39,018 bases of DNA from Lentisphaerae bacterium GWF2_45_14 (GCA_001804785.1 MHBG01000043.1:1-39018), one strand, 5' to 3'; shown: positions 8,350 through 16,293, numbered from the stretch's first letter. The notes: generated by a model from the sequence alone, not told the origin. Numbers and translations are program-made.

Positions 8350-8652
8350 ATGCCGGAATTCGGATCGCCCTTTTCGGGATTGTCAAACGACAGAAAGCTC
8401 ACGGAAGAGGAGCTCATCAGATCAATTCGTTTCATGGTGTCAGCAGAATACGAAGCGATTCAGTTGTACATGCAGCTTGCCGATTCAACCGACAACAAGC
8501 TCGCCGTAGAAGTACTCAAGGATATCGCGAACGAGGAACGTGTACACGCTGGAGAATTTCTAAGATTGCTCCACGAACTCGCCCCTGATGAAGAAAAGTT
8601 CTATGCCGAGGGAGCAAAAGAAGTAGAAGAAGAAATCGGGAAAATGAAATAA
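8350..8652 (+). CDS. Encapsulated-ferritin-like di-iron protein
   Basis: About 100 residues. I chose the ATG at 8350 (MPEFGSPFSG) over the one at 8344 because the AAGGAG at 8337-8342 is only one base from the latter and seven from the former. It has two helices with di-iron ligands: Glu33 in SAEYEAIQLY, then Glu63, His66 and Glu69 in EERVHAGEF. The ExxH spacing and the 30-residue gap between the two Glu match encapsulated ferritin (EncFtn), a short half-ferritin that dimerises to form its iron site. Such proteins oxidise Fe(II), and many are encapsulin cargo. No encapsulin gene is in this window. Confidence 0.8.
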   Translation: MPEFGSPFSGLSNDRKLTEEELIRSIRFMVSAEYEAIQLYMQLADSTDNKLAVEVLKDIANEERVHAGEFLRLLHELAPDEEKFYAEGAKEVEEEIGKMK

Positions 8653-8668
8653 AGGGAATTTGTTTACA

Positions 8669-9340
8669 ATGAAAAACCATTATGTGAAAATTAAATCAAT
8701 AAGACATATCACTCGGGACGTGTTGCAGATTGATGTTGAAAAACCAGAACAGTTACAGTTCATTCCCGGGCAAGCCACAGAAATATCCATAGATAAAGAA
8801 GGCTGGCAGGATGAAAAAAGACCATTTACGTTTACAAGCCTGCCGCATGAGGATTACCTCCAGTTTACCATCAAAACATATCCGTCGCATAAAGGTGTTA
8901 CAAACGAACTCCTGCAGCTGAAAAAGAATGATCAATTGATTTTGCATGGTGTTTTTGGCACAATTGCCTACAAAAATGAGGGGCTTTTTATTGCCGGCGG
9001 AGCAGGCGTTACTCCCTTTGTTTCCATCTTCAGATATCTCCAGTTTAAAAATAAAATAGGTAACAATACTCTAATTTTTGCCAACAAAACAAAAGATGAC
9101 ATTATCTTAAAAAGTGAATTTGAAAAAATATTAGGTAAAAATTTCATCAATATCTTATCTGATGAAGATGTAAAAGGATATTCTCGCGGGCTTATCACTG
9201 AAAAATTTCTCAAAGCAAACATAAAAGACTGCGGCAAAAATGTTTATCTATGCGGCCCTCCGCCAATGATGGATGCGATAGAAAAGTTTTTACTCAATTT
9301 GCATGTTGATGAAAAATTAATTATCAAAGAAGTATTTTAA
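8669..9340 (+). CDS. FAD/NAD(P)H flavin oxidoreductase (ferredoxin reductase family)
   Basis: A 224-residue oxidoreductase starting at ATG 8669. The FAD-binding barrel carries RPFTFTS, the usual R-x-(Y/F)-(S/T) type motif; the nucleotide-binding half has GGAGVTPF and ends with the CGPPPMM motif. No iron-sulphur or flavodoxin domain is attached, so it needs a separate electron acceptor. It lies 16 bases after the ferritin-like gene, and a link is plausible: it could supply electrons to reduce stored iron, but this is inference. Cytoplasmic. Confidence 0.88.
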   Translation: MKNHYVKIKSIRHITRDVLQIDVEKPEQLQFIPGQATEISIDKEGWQDEKRPFTFTSLPHEDYLQFTIKTYPSHKGVTNELLQLKKNDQLILHGVFGTIAYKNEGLFIAGGAGVTPFVSIFRYLQFKNKIGNNTLIFANKTKDDIILKSEFEKILGKNFINILSDEDVKGYSRGLITEKFLKANIKDCGKNVYLCGPPPMMDAIEKFLLNLHVDEKLIIKEVF

Positions 9341-9364
9341 TCAATGCAAAGCAGGAGTTGAATC

Positions 9365-10480
9365 ATGAAAAACAACCCTTTGAATCAATTGAGAATACTT
9401 GGACAGTCAATCTGGCTGGATTACATCCGGCGTGACCTGATCGTCAGCGGCGAACTGCGGCGTTTGATAGAAGAAGATGGGCTGCGGGGAATGACTTCGA
9501 ATCCATCCATCTTCGAAAAAGCGATTGTAGAGAGCCATGATTACGACGAGGATATTCGGGTCATGGCTCTTGAAAAAAAAAGCGCCAATGAAATCTATGA
9601 AGCCATCAGCCGGAGCGATGTGCAGAGCGCCGCCGATGAGTTTCGTCCGTTGTACGAACGGACTGACGGGCAAGATGGTTATGTCAGCTTGGAGGTCAAT
9701 CCCCACCTGGCGCACGACACCAATGGCACGATTCAGGAAGCCCGCCGATTGTGGCGCGCCTTGAACCGACCCAACGTCTTCATTAAAGTTCCGGCAACAG
9801 CAGATGGACTGCCTGCAATTGAGCAGCTTATCAGTGAAGGGATTAATGTTAATGTGACCTTGCTCTTTGGATTGCCGCGCTATCGACAGGTTGTACAAGC
9901 TTATATTGCAGGGCTTGAGTCGCGCGCAGCTTGCGGTAAGTCGGTGAAAGATGTGGCCTCGGTGGCGAGCTTCTTTTTAAGCCGTATTGATACTTTGGTT
10001 GACCCTGTGATTGAGAAATCCTTCGCGCCGGGCGACAAGGCGGAAATTGCCAGGAAGGTGCATGGACAAGTGGCCATTGCCAGCGCAAAAATGGCCTATC
10101 AAATTTACAAGGAGATATTTAGCAGCGACAGATTCAAGAAACTGGCGGATAAGGGCGCACGCACACAGCGCTTGCTTTGGGCCAGCACCGGCACCAAAAA
10201 TCCTGATTATAGCGATATAAAATATATTGAAGAGTTGATAGGCCCGGCAACCGTGAATACGGTTCCGCCTGCAACCATCGATGCTTACCGTGATCACGGC
10301 AAGCCCAAATTGAGCCTCGAAGAAAATCTTGATGAAGCAAAGCGCGTGATGGAATGCTTGCCGGATCTCGCAATTAATATCGACACATTGACCCAACAAC
10401 TTGAGGAAGAAGGCGTTGCAAAATTTAACGAACCGTTCGATAAGCTGATGGAGGCTTTAGCAAAAAAGTCCTCAGAATAA
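9365..10480 (+). CDS. tal: Transaldolase (long form)
   Basis: A 371-residue transaldolase with the motifs MTSNPSIFEKAI, SLEVNPHLA, and FIKVPAT, which holds the Schiff-base Lys141. The length and the RYRQVVQAYIAGLE region fit the long transaldolase class. It transfers dihydroxyacetone units between fructose 6-phosphate/erythrose 4-phosphate and sedoheptulose 7-phosphate/glyceraldehyde 3-phosphate, in the cytoplasm. Together with phosphoketolase (11862) it can feed a pentose-phosphate to acetyl-phosphate route. It follows the flavin reductase by 24 bases, with the ribosome binding site GCAGGAG. Confidence 0.95.
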   Translation: MKNNPLNQLRILGQSIWLDYIRRDLIVSGELRRLIEEDGLRGMTSNPSIFEKAIVESHDYDEDIRVMALEKKSANEIYEAISRSDVQSAADEFRPLYERTDGQDGYVSLEVNPHLAHDTNGTIQEARRLWRALNRPNVFIKVPATADGLPAIEQLISEGINVNVTLLFGLPRYRQVVQAYIAGLESRAACGKSVKDVASVASFFLSRIDTLVDPVIEKSFAPGDKAEIARKVHGQVAIASAKMAYQIYKEIFSSDRFKKLADKGARTQRLLWASTGTKNPDYSDIKYIEELIGPATVNTVPPATIDAYRDHGKPKLSLEENLDEAKRVMECLPDLAINIDTLTQQLEEEGVAKFNEPFDKLMEALAKKSSE

Positions 10481-10494
10481 TTAAAAGGTGAATG

Positions 10495-10650
10495 ATGGAA
10501 GTAAGCCCTTATGCGGGGAAACCTGGAGCGGATTATCTGCGCAACATTATAGAGGAAGCCCAAACGATTGTCGGCGATGCTTTATCAAAGGAGAAAAAAA
10601 GATGGGATGCATATTTGCGGTTGTCGCCTTGGCCGTGCCACGTGTCATGA
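10495..10650 (+). pseudogene. Possible N-terminal remnant of a phosphoglucomutase gene
   Basis: A 51-codon frame starting at the ATG pair 10492/10495 with an AAAGG sequence just before. Its first residues, MEVSPYAGKP, resemble the start of alpha-D-phosphohexomutases (usually SPLAGKP). After about residue 18 the resemblance ends, and the frame runs out inside the next gene, which it overlaps from 10602. I read it as the stump left by a deletion, but a real small protein is possible. An aldolase stump lies at 14228, which makes gene loss here more believable. Confidence 0.35.
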
Positions 10651-10913
10651 TGTTTCTCGCCTTCCTGTTTACGGGTTGGTTCGGACGTGCATTCGAGACC
10701 CAGCTGTGGCCGATACTGGGATTCGTATTCATGCCATATACAACACTCGCTTATATGGCGGCCATGCTAAACAACAATCACATGTTGTCAGGCGGCTGGC
10801 TGGCTCTTTTTATTGTCGCCATTGTCGTTGATGCCGGCCATTGGGGCGGGGGTGGAACCGCATACCGTAAAAAAAGTAAAATTCAAATAACGAAAGGAAA
10901 ACTGTCATGTTGA
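10602..10913 (+). CDS. Small integral membrane protein of unknown function
   Basis: About 103 residues with three hydrophobic segments (about 3-25, 33-55, 63-80) and a polar, basic C-terminus. The ATG at 10602 follows AAAGGAGAAAAAAAG. The motifs MFLAFLFTGWFGRAFET, LWPILGFVFMPYTTLAY and a following loop appear in a widespread family of short membrane proteins; no function is known to me. The end overlaps the next start by 7 bases, showing translational coupling with the PRC-barrel gene. Confidence 0.75.
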   Translation: MGCIFAVVALAVPRVMMFLAFLFTGWFGRAFETQLWPILGFVFMPYTTLAYMAAMLNNNHMLSGGWLALFIVAIVVDAGHWGGGGTAYRKKSKIQITKGKLSC

Positions 10914-11686
10914 ACAAAGCCAAAACACTAAAGGGTTACAAATTGAAAAGCCTCGACGGGGAAATAGGAAAGGTGAAAGAATTCTATTTTGATGACCGGC
11001 ACTGGGTTATCCGCTATCTGATCACCGAGACGGGGAACTGGCTTATGGACAGACAGGTGCTGATCTCTCCATATGCGCTGACAGCAGTGGTTAAAGAAGA
11101 GAAACACATCACCATTAATTTGACAAAAAAACAGATTGAGGATAGTCCCCGATTGGACAAGGACAAACCCGTTTCTCAACAATTCGAGGAAACCTACTAC
11201 GTGTATTATGGATGGCCGGTGTATTGGCGCAATCCACATATTGAGGGGGCTTTTCCATCTATGTGGAGAACTTATCCAGACGTCACGCGTGACTGTGAAG
11301 AGAAGAAAATATCAACCCCGGGTGAGAAACATTGGGATCCCAATTTGCGCAGCACTCGCGAAGTGACCGGCTATAATATCCAGGCAACGGACGGAGAGAT
11401 AGGCAGCGTCGGTGATTTTATCATTGATGACGAGACATGGACAATTCGTTATTTAATCATTGATACACAGAACTGGTGGCCGGGAAAGAAAGTTCTGGTT
11501 TCACCGAAATGGATCAAGTCTATCAGCTGGAGCGAGTCGAAAGTCTTCGTCAATCTTTCCCGCGATGCCATCAAGCAGTCACCGGAATACACGGAGGAGT
11601 CTATGCTGACTCGGGATTATGAGAGCCGACTGCATGGCCATTACAATCGTCAGGGATACTGGGTGGATGAAGATGCGAACGGTTAA
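10907..11686 (+). CDS. Two-domain PRC-barrel protein
   Basis: A 259-residue protein with two PRC-barrel domains, about 5-80 (GYKLKSLDGEIGKVKEFYF... WVIRYLITETG) and about 150-225 (GYNIQATDGEIGSVGDFII... TIRYLIIDTQNWWPGKKVLVSP). The two copies show clear internal similarity (DGEIG, IRYLI, VLxSP). A Tyr/Trp-rich linker lies between them. There is no signal peptide. PRC barrels bind partner proteins or RNA in various processes; those with two copies are common in stress-related clusters. It overlaps the membrane protein gene before it by 7 bases. Confidence 0.88.
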   Translation: MLNKAKTLKGYKLKSLDGEIGKVKEFYFDDRHWVIRYLITETGNWLMDRQVLISPYALTAVVKEEKHITINLTKKQIEDSPRLDKDKPVSQQFEETYYVYYGWPVYWRNPHIEGAFPSMWRTYPDVTRDCEEKKISTPGEKHWDPNLRSTREVTGYNIQATDGEIGSVGDFIIDDETWTIRYLIIDTQNWWPGKKVLVSPKWIKSISWSESKVFVNLSRDAIKQSPEYTEESMLTRDYESRLHGHYNRQGYWVDEDANG

Positions 11687-11861
11687 GTACATCTGGAAAG
11701 GCGGACAGGGAACAGTCCGAAAAGCAGCTATGCGATGAGTGGTGTAGCGGCGCTCATACTGCTGGTAGTCGCAATTGGCAAGCTGTCCTAAAAATAATTA
11801 TGGGTTTATGCGAAACATGAAAACAGAAACACCATTAGCTGAATAAAAGGATAATTGAAAA

Positions 11862-14231
11862 ATGAAGACATGCACGCTATCCCCCGAGCTGCTGCGAAAG
11901 ATTAATGCTTACTGGCGCGCTGCCAATTATTTGTCGGTCGGACAACTCTATCTCTGCGACAACCCTTTGCTTCGTAAGCCGTTGGAGCTGGAGCATGTAA
12001 AATCTATGCTCCTGGGGCATTGGGGCACTACTCCGGGGCAAAATTTCATCTATGTGCATTTGAACCGTGTGATTAAGAAATATGATTTGAATATGTTCTA
12101 TATCTCTGGTCCCGGCCACGGCGGCCCGGCGATTGTAGGCAATGTCTACCTCGAAGGCACATGGAGTGAAGTTTATCCTGATATTACCCAGGACGAAGCC
12201 GGACTGCAAAAGTTGTTTAAACAATTTTCCTTTCCCGGGGGAATTTCGAGCCATGTTGCGCCGACCACACCTGGATCGATTCATGAGGGCGGCGAGTTAG
12301 GGTATTCGTTAAGTCATGCTTTTGGTGCGGCATTCGATAATCCCGATTTGATTGTTGCTTGTGTTGTCGGTGACGGCGAAGCGGAAACCGGCCCTTTAGC
12401 TGCCGCATGGCACTCTAATAAATTTCTTAATCCCATTACCGACGGGGTGGTGTTGCCGATCTTACATCTTAACGGTTATAAAATTGCCAACCCGGCGGTT
12501 TTGGCACGTATCGAACATGAGGAGCTGGAGCAATTATTGCGCGGTTATGGCTGGACGCCTTACTTTGTGGAAGGCGATGATCCGGAAAAAATGCATCAAC
12601 TCATGGCTGGTATTTTGGAAGAGGTCCTCGAAAATATCAGACGGATAAAAAGTAATGCTCGTGATAACAATGACAGCACCCGGCCGCGCTGGCCGATGAT
12701 CGTGCTTAACTCACCCAAGGGCTGGACCGGGCCGAAAGTCGTCGATGGTTTGCAGATCGAGGGTACTTTTCGAGCCCACCAGATACCTTTGCTGGTTGAT
12801 TCCGAGCATCCCGGCCATTTGAAGCTGCTTGAAAACTGGATGAAAAGTTATAAGGCGGAGGAACTTTTTGATAAAGATGGCCGCCTCGTGCCGGAATTGC
12901 TTGAGTTGGCGCCTGAAGGCAATCGGCGCATGGGCGCTAACCCTCACACCAACGGCGGGTTATTATTGCATGATTTGCTTATGCCCGATTTTCAAAAATA
13001 CGCGGTGGATGTGCCGACCCCGGGTTCGGCTGAGGCATCGGACGCGCACATGCTGGGAGAATTTCTGCGCGATGTGGTTAAACTCAATCGGGAACAACGT
13101 AATTTCCGGATTTTCGGCCCGGATGAGACGCTTTCCAACCGGTTGAATTGTGTTTTTGAAGTCACCACCCGGCAGTGGGAAGCCCGGATGAAAGATAATG
13201 ATGAGTTTCTCTCCACCGATGGCCGGGTGATGGAAATGTTAAGCGAACATCAATGTGAAGGTTGGCTCGAGGGGTATCTTCTAACGGGAAGGCATGGGCT
13301 GTTCAATTGTTACGAGGCTTTCATTCACATCATCGATTCAATGTTTAACCAGCACGCCAAGTGGTTAAAAGTCACCGCAGAATTACCTTGGCGACGGAAA
13401 ATCGCTTCGCTTAATTACCTGCTTGCTTCCCATGTCTGGCAGCAAGCCCATAATGGGTTTACTCATCAAGACCCCGGTTTTATTGATCACGTGGTAAATA
13501 AAAAGGCCTCAATTGTACGCGTTTACCTTCCGCCGGATGCCAATTGTTTGCTATCGGTTTGGGATCATTGCTTAAGGAGCCGCCATTATATTAATGTAGT
13601 GATCGCGGGTAAATATCAGGCGCCGCAATGGCTGAATATGAAAGACGCGGTTGAACATTGCACTAAAGGTATCGGCATATGGCAATGGGCCGGAAACGAT
13701 AAATGCAAGGAACCGGATGTGGTGATGGCTTGCTGCGGTGATGTCCCCACTCTTGAGACTCTGGCCGCGGTTTCCATCCTGCGTAAACACCTGCCGGATT
13801 TAAAAATCCGAGTGGTCAACGTTGTCGATCTGATGAAATTGGAATCAAACACGCAACATCCGCACGGGTTGAACGAGCAAGAGTTCGATGCGTTATTTAC
13901 CAAAGACAAGCCGGTCATTTTTGCCTTTCACGGCTATCCTTCTTTGGTGCACCAGTTAACCTACCGACGGAATAATCATGCCAATATGCACGTTCATGGT
14001 TACAGGGAAGAGGGTACTATCACAACATATTTCGACATGACGGTTTTAAACGGTCTTGACCGGTTTCACTTGGTGCTGGATGCGATAAAACGCTTGCCGC
14101 AATTAGGCGCTGAAGGAGTCCGCTTAAAAGAAATGTTGGGGGATAAGCTTGTCGAGCACCGGCAATACATCAATAAGCACGGCTTGGACTTGCCGGAAAT
14201 CAGGAACTGGAAGTGGAGCAACTGCAAATGA
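11862..14231 (+). CDS. xfp: Xylulose-5-phosphate/fructose-6-phosphate phosphoketolase
   Basis: A 789-residue phosphoketolase, full length for the family. Motifs seen: GPGHGGP (83-89), the thiamine-diphosphate motif [11 protein letters not shown] (170-180), [16 protein letters not shown] (141-156), and SPKGWTGP. It cleaves xylulose 5-phosphate or fructose 6-phosphate with phosphate to give acetyl phosphate plus glyceraldehyde 3-phosphate or erythrose 4-phosphate, in the cytoplasm. Acetate kinase or phosphotransacetylase is needed to use acetyl phosphate, and neither is in this window. A 175-base gap precedes it. The stop overlaps an aldolase remnant (ATGA). Confidence 0.96.
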   Translation: MKTCTLSPELLRKINAYWRAANYLSVGQLYLCDNPLLRKPLELEHVKSMLLGHWGTTPGQNFIYVHLNRVIKKYDLNMFYISGPGHGGPAIVGNVYLEGTWSEVYPDITQDEAGLQKLFKQFSFPGGISSHVAPTTPGSIHEGGELGYSLSHAFGAAFDNPDLIVACVVGDGEAETGPLAAAWHSNKFLNPITDGVVLPILHLNGYKIANPAVLARIEHEELEQLLRGYGWTPYFVEGDDPEKMHQLMAGILEEVLENIRRIKSNARDNNDSTRPRWPMIVLNSPKGWTGPKVVDGLQIEGTFRAHQIPLLVDSEHPGHLKLLENWMKSYKAEELFDKDGRLVPELLELAPEGNRRMGANPHTNGGLLLHDLLMPDFQKYAVDVPTPGSAEASDAHMLGEFLRDVVKLNREQRNFRIFGPDETLSNRLNCVFEVTTRQWEARMKDNDEFLSTDGRVMEMLSEHQCEGWLEGYLLTGRHGLFNCYEAFIHIIDSMFNQHAKWLKVTAELPWRRKIASLNYLLASHVWQQAHNGFTHQDPGFIDHVVNKKASIVRVYLPPDANCLLSVWDHCLRSRHYINVVIAGKYQAPQWLNMKDAVEHCTKGIGIWQWAGNDKCKEPDVVMACCGDVPTLETLAAVSILRKHLPDLKIRVVNVVDLMKLESNTQHPHGLNEQEFDALFTKDKPVIFAFHGYPSLVHQLTYRRNNHANMHVHGYREEGTITTYFDMTVLNGLDRFHLVLDAIKRLPQLGAEGVRLKEMLGDKLVEHRQYINKHGLDLPEIRNWKWSNCK

Positions 14232-14299
14232 AGGTACAAGAACTTGTAAACACCGCGAAGGCGTTGCTTGCCGACGACAAGGGCGGGCGGGCAGATTGA
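14228..14299 (+). pseudogene. N-terminal stump of a class I fructose-bisphosphate aldolase gene
   Basis: A 23-codon frame that begins inside the phosphoketolase stop (ATGA). It reads [19 protein letters not shown], which matches the start of class I fructose-bisphosphate aldolases (typically ...LADDKGLLAMDES). It then breaks off into GRAD and a stop. The match lasts exactly to a conserved Gly, after which the rest of the gene is missing, so I read it as a deletion remnant. An overlap of this kind is what an intact xfp-fba operon would have. Confidence 0.7.
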
Positions 14300-14323
14300 T
14301 TCAATGGAAAAAATCATATATGG

Positions 14324-14399
14324 TAGGGTTTTACCCCATAGAGGATAGGGGTTTGCCCCATAGTAAGCGGCCTTGGCGCGGGGTATATTTACTTATAAT
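14324..14399 (+). promoter_or_regulatory. Regulatory box pair, copy 3, with -10 elements
   Basis: Tandem boxes TAGGGTTTTACCCCATAG (14324-14341) and TAGGGGTTTGCCCCATAG (14346-14363), followed by TAAGCGG (14364-14370), as in copy 2. Box starts are 22 bases apart. Two -10 candidates follow: TATATT at 14384-14389, which keeps the copy 2 geometry within one base (38 versus 37 from the second box), and TATAAT at 14394-14399. The first box is identical to the first box of copy 2 over 18 bases. A leader of about 105 bases follows before the gene at 14506. Confidence 0.65.
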
Positions 14400-14505
14400 G
14401 GCGACAAATAGCGTTGTCGTCTGCGAGTTAGAAAAACGGGGAATTCCTGCATCACAAATGCGGTAATTGCAATGTTGTAGGCAATAAAACAAAGAGGGAA
14501 ACATC

Positions 14506-15051
14506 ATGGGCAAGTTGCTTGTGCTACTGCTCATAATTCTACTGACTTTTCTGTCGGTGGCTGGCTATATGTTTCTCCGCAAGGCGATTATTGCCGGGGA
14601 AATACAAATAGCCGATGGTCAAAGGCAACTTGAAGAAGGAAAGTCCAGGCTTGAGAACGGCAGAGATGAGCTGGAAGCTGGAAGGGAAGAGTGCGCAGAT
14701 GGGAAAATCGAGTATGCTGAAGCCGAAGACAACCTGCTTTTGGTGTTGGCAGACAAACTGCTGAAAGGCGGAAGCGGCTTCAGGGAGGCTAGGGAGCGGA
14801 TAGCCAAAGGAGAGAGGCGGATTGCCGCGGGGAAAGATAAGGTCAGCAATGGGGAAAGGCGATTTGATGCAGGCACGCTTGAACTGTTCCAGGGGAGGGA
14901 ACGGTTGAAGCGTGCCAAATATGCATATGTCGCCTGTGCCTTCGGCACGGCTTTTTTTGCTTTTTTGTCAATCGCACTCGGTCTCCGTTGGTGGCGCTTA
15001 CTGCCATTGATTAAAGGACTTAACTGTAATTCAAAAGGAGAACTGAAATGA
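14506..15051 (+). CDS. Membrane protein with heptad glycine repeats
   Basis: A 181-residue protein: an N-terminal membrane segment (about 4-25), a long hydrophilic part (about 28-135), and a second membrane segment (about 138-160). The hydrophilic part has Gly exactly every seven residues in two runs: IADGQRQ-LEEGKSR-LENGRDE-LEAG and, later, AKGERRI-AAGKDKV-SNGERRF-DAG. Similar LxxG heptads occur in YhgE/Pip-type proteins and likely form an extended rod or coil. The topology suggests a loop between two membrane anchors. It is the first gene downstream of box pair copy 3. Function unknown. Confidence 0.75.
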   Translation: MGKLLVLLLIILLTFLSVAGYMFLRKAIIAGEIQIADGQRQLEEGKSRLENGRDELEAGREECADGKIEYAEAEDNLLLVLADKLLKGGSGFREARERIAKGERRIAAGKDKVSNGERRFDAGTLELFQGRERLKRAKYAYVACAFGTAFFAFLSIALGLRWWRLLPLIKGLNCNSKGELK

Positions 15052-15212
15052 CCTTATGCCCAATCGCCGTAATTATCGGCTGCAAAAAATGCCCGGTGTT
15101 TGCATTATGCCCGCTGAAAGGCTTCATCGGCGATTCCAGTTACAGGAAACATGAAAACACACAAGACACTCAAGACAACAAGAAGAACTCTGGGCAGAAT
15201 CAAAAAAAGTAG
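15048..15212 (+). CDS. Four-cysteine small protein
   Basis: A 54-residue protein whose ATG overlaps the previous stop (ATGA), with AAAGGAG upstream. The first half has Cys4, Cys12, Cys15 and Cys21 in the pattern CPIAxxxGCKKCPVFxxCPLK, followed by GFIGDSSY; the C-terminal half is very polar, with many Asn, Gln, Lys and Asp. I know short proteins with this Cys pattern from other bacteria but no function. The four Cys could bind zinc or an iron-sulphur cluster. It is probably translated together with the heptad-glycine membrane protein. Confidence 0.7.
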   Translation: MTLCPIAVIIGCKKCPVFALCPLKGFIGDSSYRKHENTQDTQDNKKNSGQNQKK

Positions 15213-15321
15213 TCATGTCCTAAAACAAAATTAAAAGAAAAGGAGAAAAAGGGGGGGGCGTAATTCGAACGGATAGTCAATTGGCAACGGAACAATCACC
15301 ATTTACGAAAGGGAAATAAAC

Positions 15322-15729
15322 ATGAAAAATCTAATCGCAATTTTTATGATGCTGGTTTTGATTACTGCATCAGGATGCTGGAGCACAAAAGAGAGCGACC
15401 AGGGCGGTATCAGTTCCGGAAATCAGGAATTCAGTATTATCGTACCATCGTCCACAACCGTCAAACAGGGCGATGAAACAACCGTTACTGTATCGCTGAA
15501 GAGGGGCGCTTATTTCAAACAGGACGTGAAGCTTGACATCGAAGCAAATGGAATCGGGGTAAAACCGAACTACGTTCTGATTAAGGCGAGTGATGTGCCT
15601 GATGCGAAAATCAGGGTTATTGTTGGCGCGTCCGCTGCTCTTGGCGAGTATCGTGTTTCTGTCAAAGGAACGCCGACAACCGGAAACGCAACCTCTGCAG
15701 TGTTAATCGTTAAGGTTGTAGCTCAATAG
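15322..15729 (+). CDS. Ig-like-fold lipoprotein
   Basis: A 135-residue protein with a lipoprotein signal peptide and lipobox (TASGC, Cys19). The mature part is all beta: SIIVPSSTTVKQGDETTVTVSLKRG and then GEYRVSVKGTP, the pattern of bacterial Ig-like or NPCBM/COG1470-type beta sandwiches. It is probably on the outer-membrane or periplasmic face. It lies 109 bases after the four-Cys gene and is the last gene before a strong hairpin, so it probably ends the transcript started at box pair copy 3. Function unknown. Confidence 0.7.
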   Translation: MKNLIAIFMMLVLITASGCWSTKESDQGGISSGNQEFSIIVPSSTTVKQGDETTVTVSLKRGAYFKQDVKLDIEANGIGVKPNYVLIKASDVPDAKIRVIVGASAALGEYRVSVKGTPTTGNATSAVLIVKVVAQ

Positions 15730-15758
15730 GTTATGGCTCAAACAGTTCAGGCAACAAA

Positions 15759-15790
15759 CAACTTGCAGGGGATCTGTCCCCTGCAAGTTG
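15759..15790 (+). terminator. Perfect 14-bp hairpin after the lipoprotein gene
   Basis: Arms at 15759-15772 and 15777-15790 pair perfectly over 14 bases around a four-base loop (TCTG). The position, 30 bases after the last gene of the island, suggests a terminator or a 3' stability hairpin. There is no T tract after it, so intrinsic termination is uncertain. Confidence 0.55.
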
Positions 15791-15849
15791 GGACAATGAC
15801 TATAGCCTAGTAGCCTAGTAAATTGCAAATTATAAACGTTCATATTTTT

Positions 15850-16293
15850 TTGCGGTAACTGCTATATTGTTTCCATCAACAAGATTGGAGATTGATACGC
15901 CTCCAAGATACAGAGTTACGCTGACATCGAAAAAACGGAAAACTTCGCCGCGACCAGTAATTTTTGGCGGAGATTTCGAAGCGAAACTTCTCAAGCTTGC
16001 ATGTTCGGAAAGCCCCGAAGGGCATGCCCGGTGGCCCGTTCGCCTGCTTGCGGATAAACTCGTTGATTTAAAGATAGTTCCGACAGTTTTCGCAATGACG
16101 GGGTGCAGCACTTTTTTTTAAATGAGCTTAAACCTTATCTCAGCAAATACTGGAAAATCCCGCCCGATTAAAGTGCGGCATTCGTAGGGCCCATGGAAGA
16201 TATTTTAGAAGTATATCGCAGGCCATATAATCAGGCATATCCTGTTGTGTGCAAATAAAGCCTAATCGTCATGCCTTCCAAAGGTCAAACAGG
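15850..16293 (+). pseudogene. Degenerate IS630-family transposase
   Basis: The longest surviving frame (15867-16121) reads FEAKLLKLACSESPEGHARW and then VRLLADKLVDLKIVP, which is the typical middle part of IS630-type transposases. Reading on in shifted frames gives NELKPYLSKYWKIPPD (about 16120-16168) and MEDILEVYRRPYNQAYPVVC (about 16193-16252), the expected next parts in the right order, each interrupted by stops or frameshifts. The N-terminal helix-turn-helix part appears to be deleted. I see no clean terminal inverted repeats or target duplication. It is an old insertion between the stress island and the glycan operon; the stretch 15791-16301 holds nothing else I can support. Confidence 0.7.

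Noticed and set aside
11735-11791. An 18-codon hydrophobic frame (MSGVAALILLVVAIGKLS) between the PRC-barrel and phosphoketolase genes
   Set aside because: It has no good ribosome binding site and no family I recognise. It could be the tail of a decayed membrane protein gene, but this cannot be shown.
14402-14419. Short inverted repeat CGACAA/TTGTCG in the leader of the gene at 14506
   Set aside because: Six-base arms are too short to claim an RNA switch.
15804-15821. Tandem TAGCCTAG-like repeat downstream of the hairpin
   Set aside because: Only two short units; likely chance or a trace of the old insertion.
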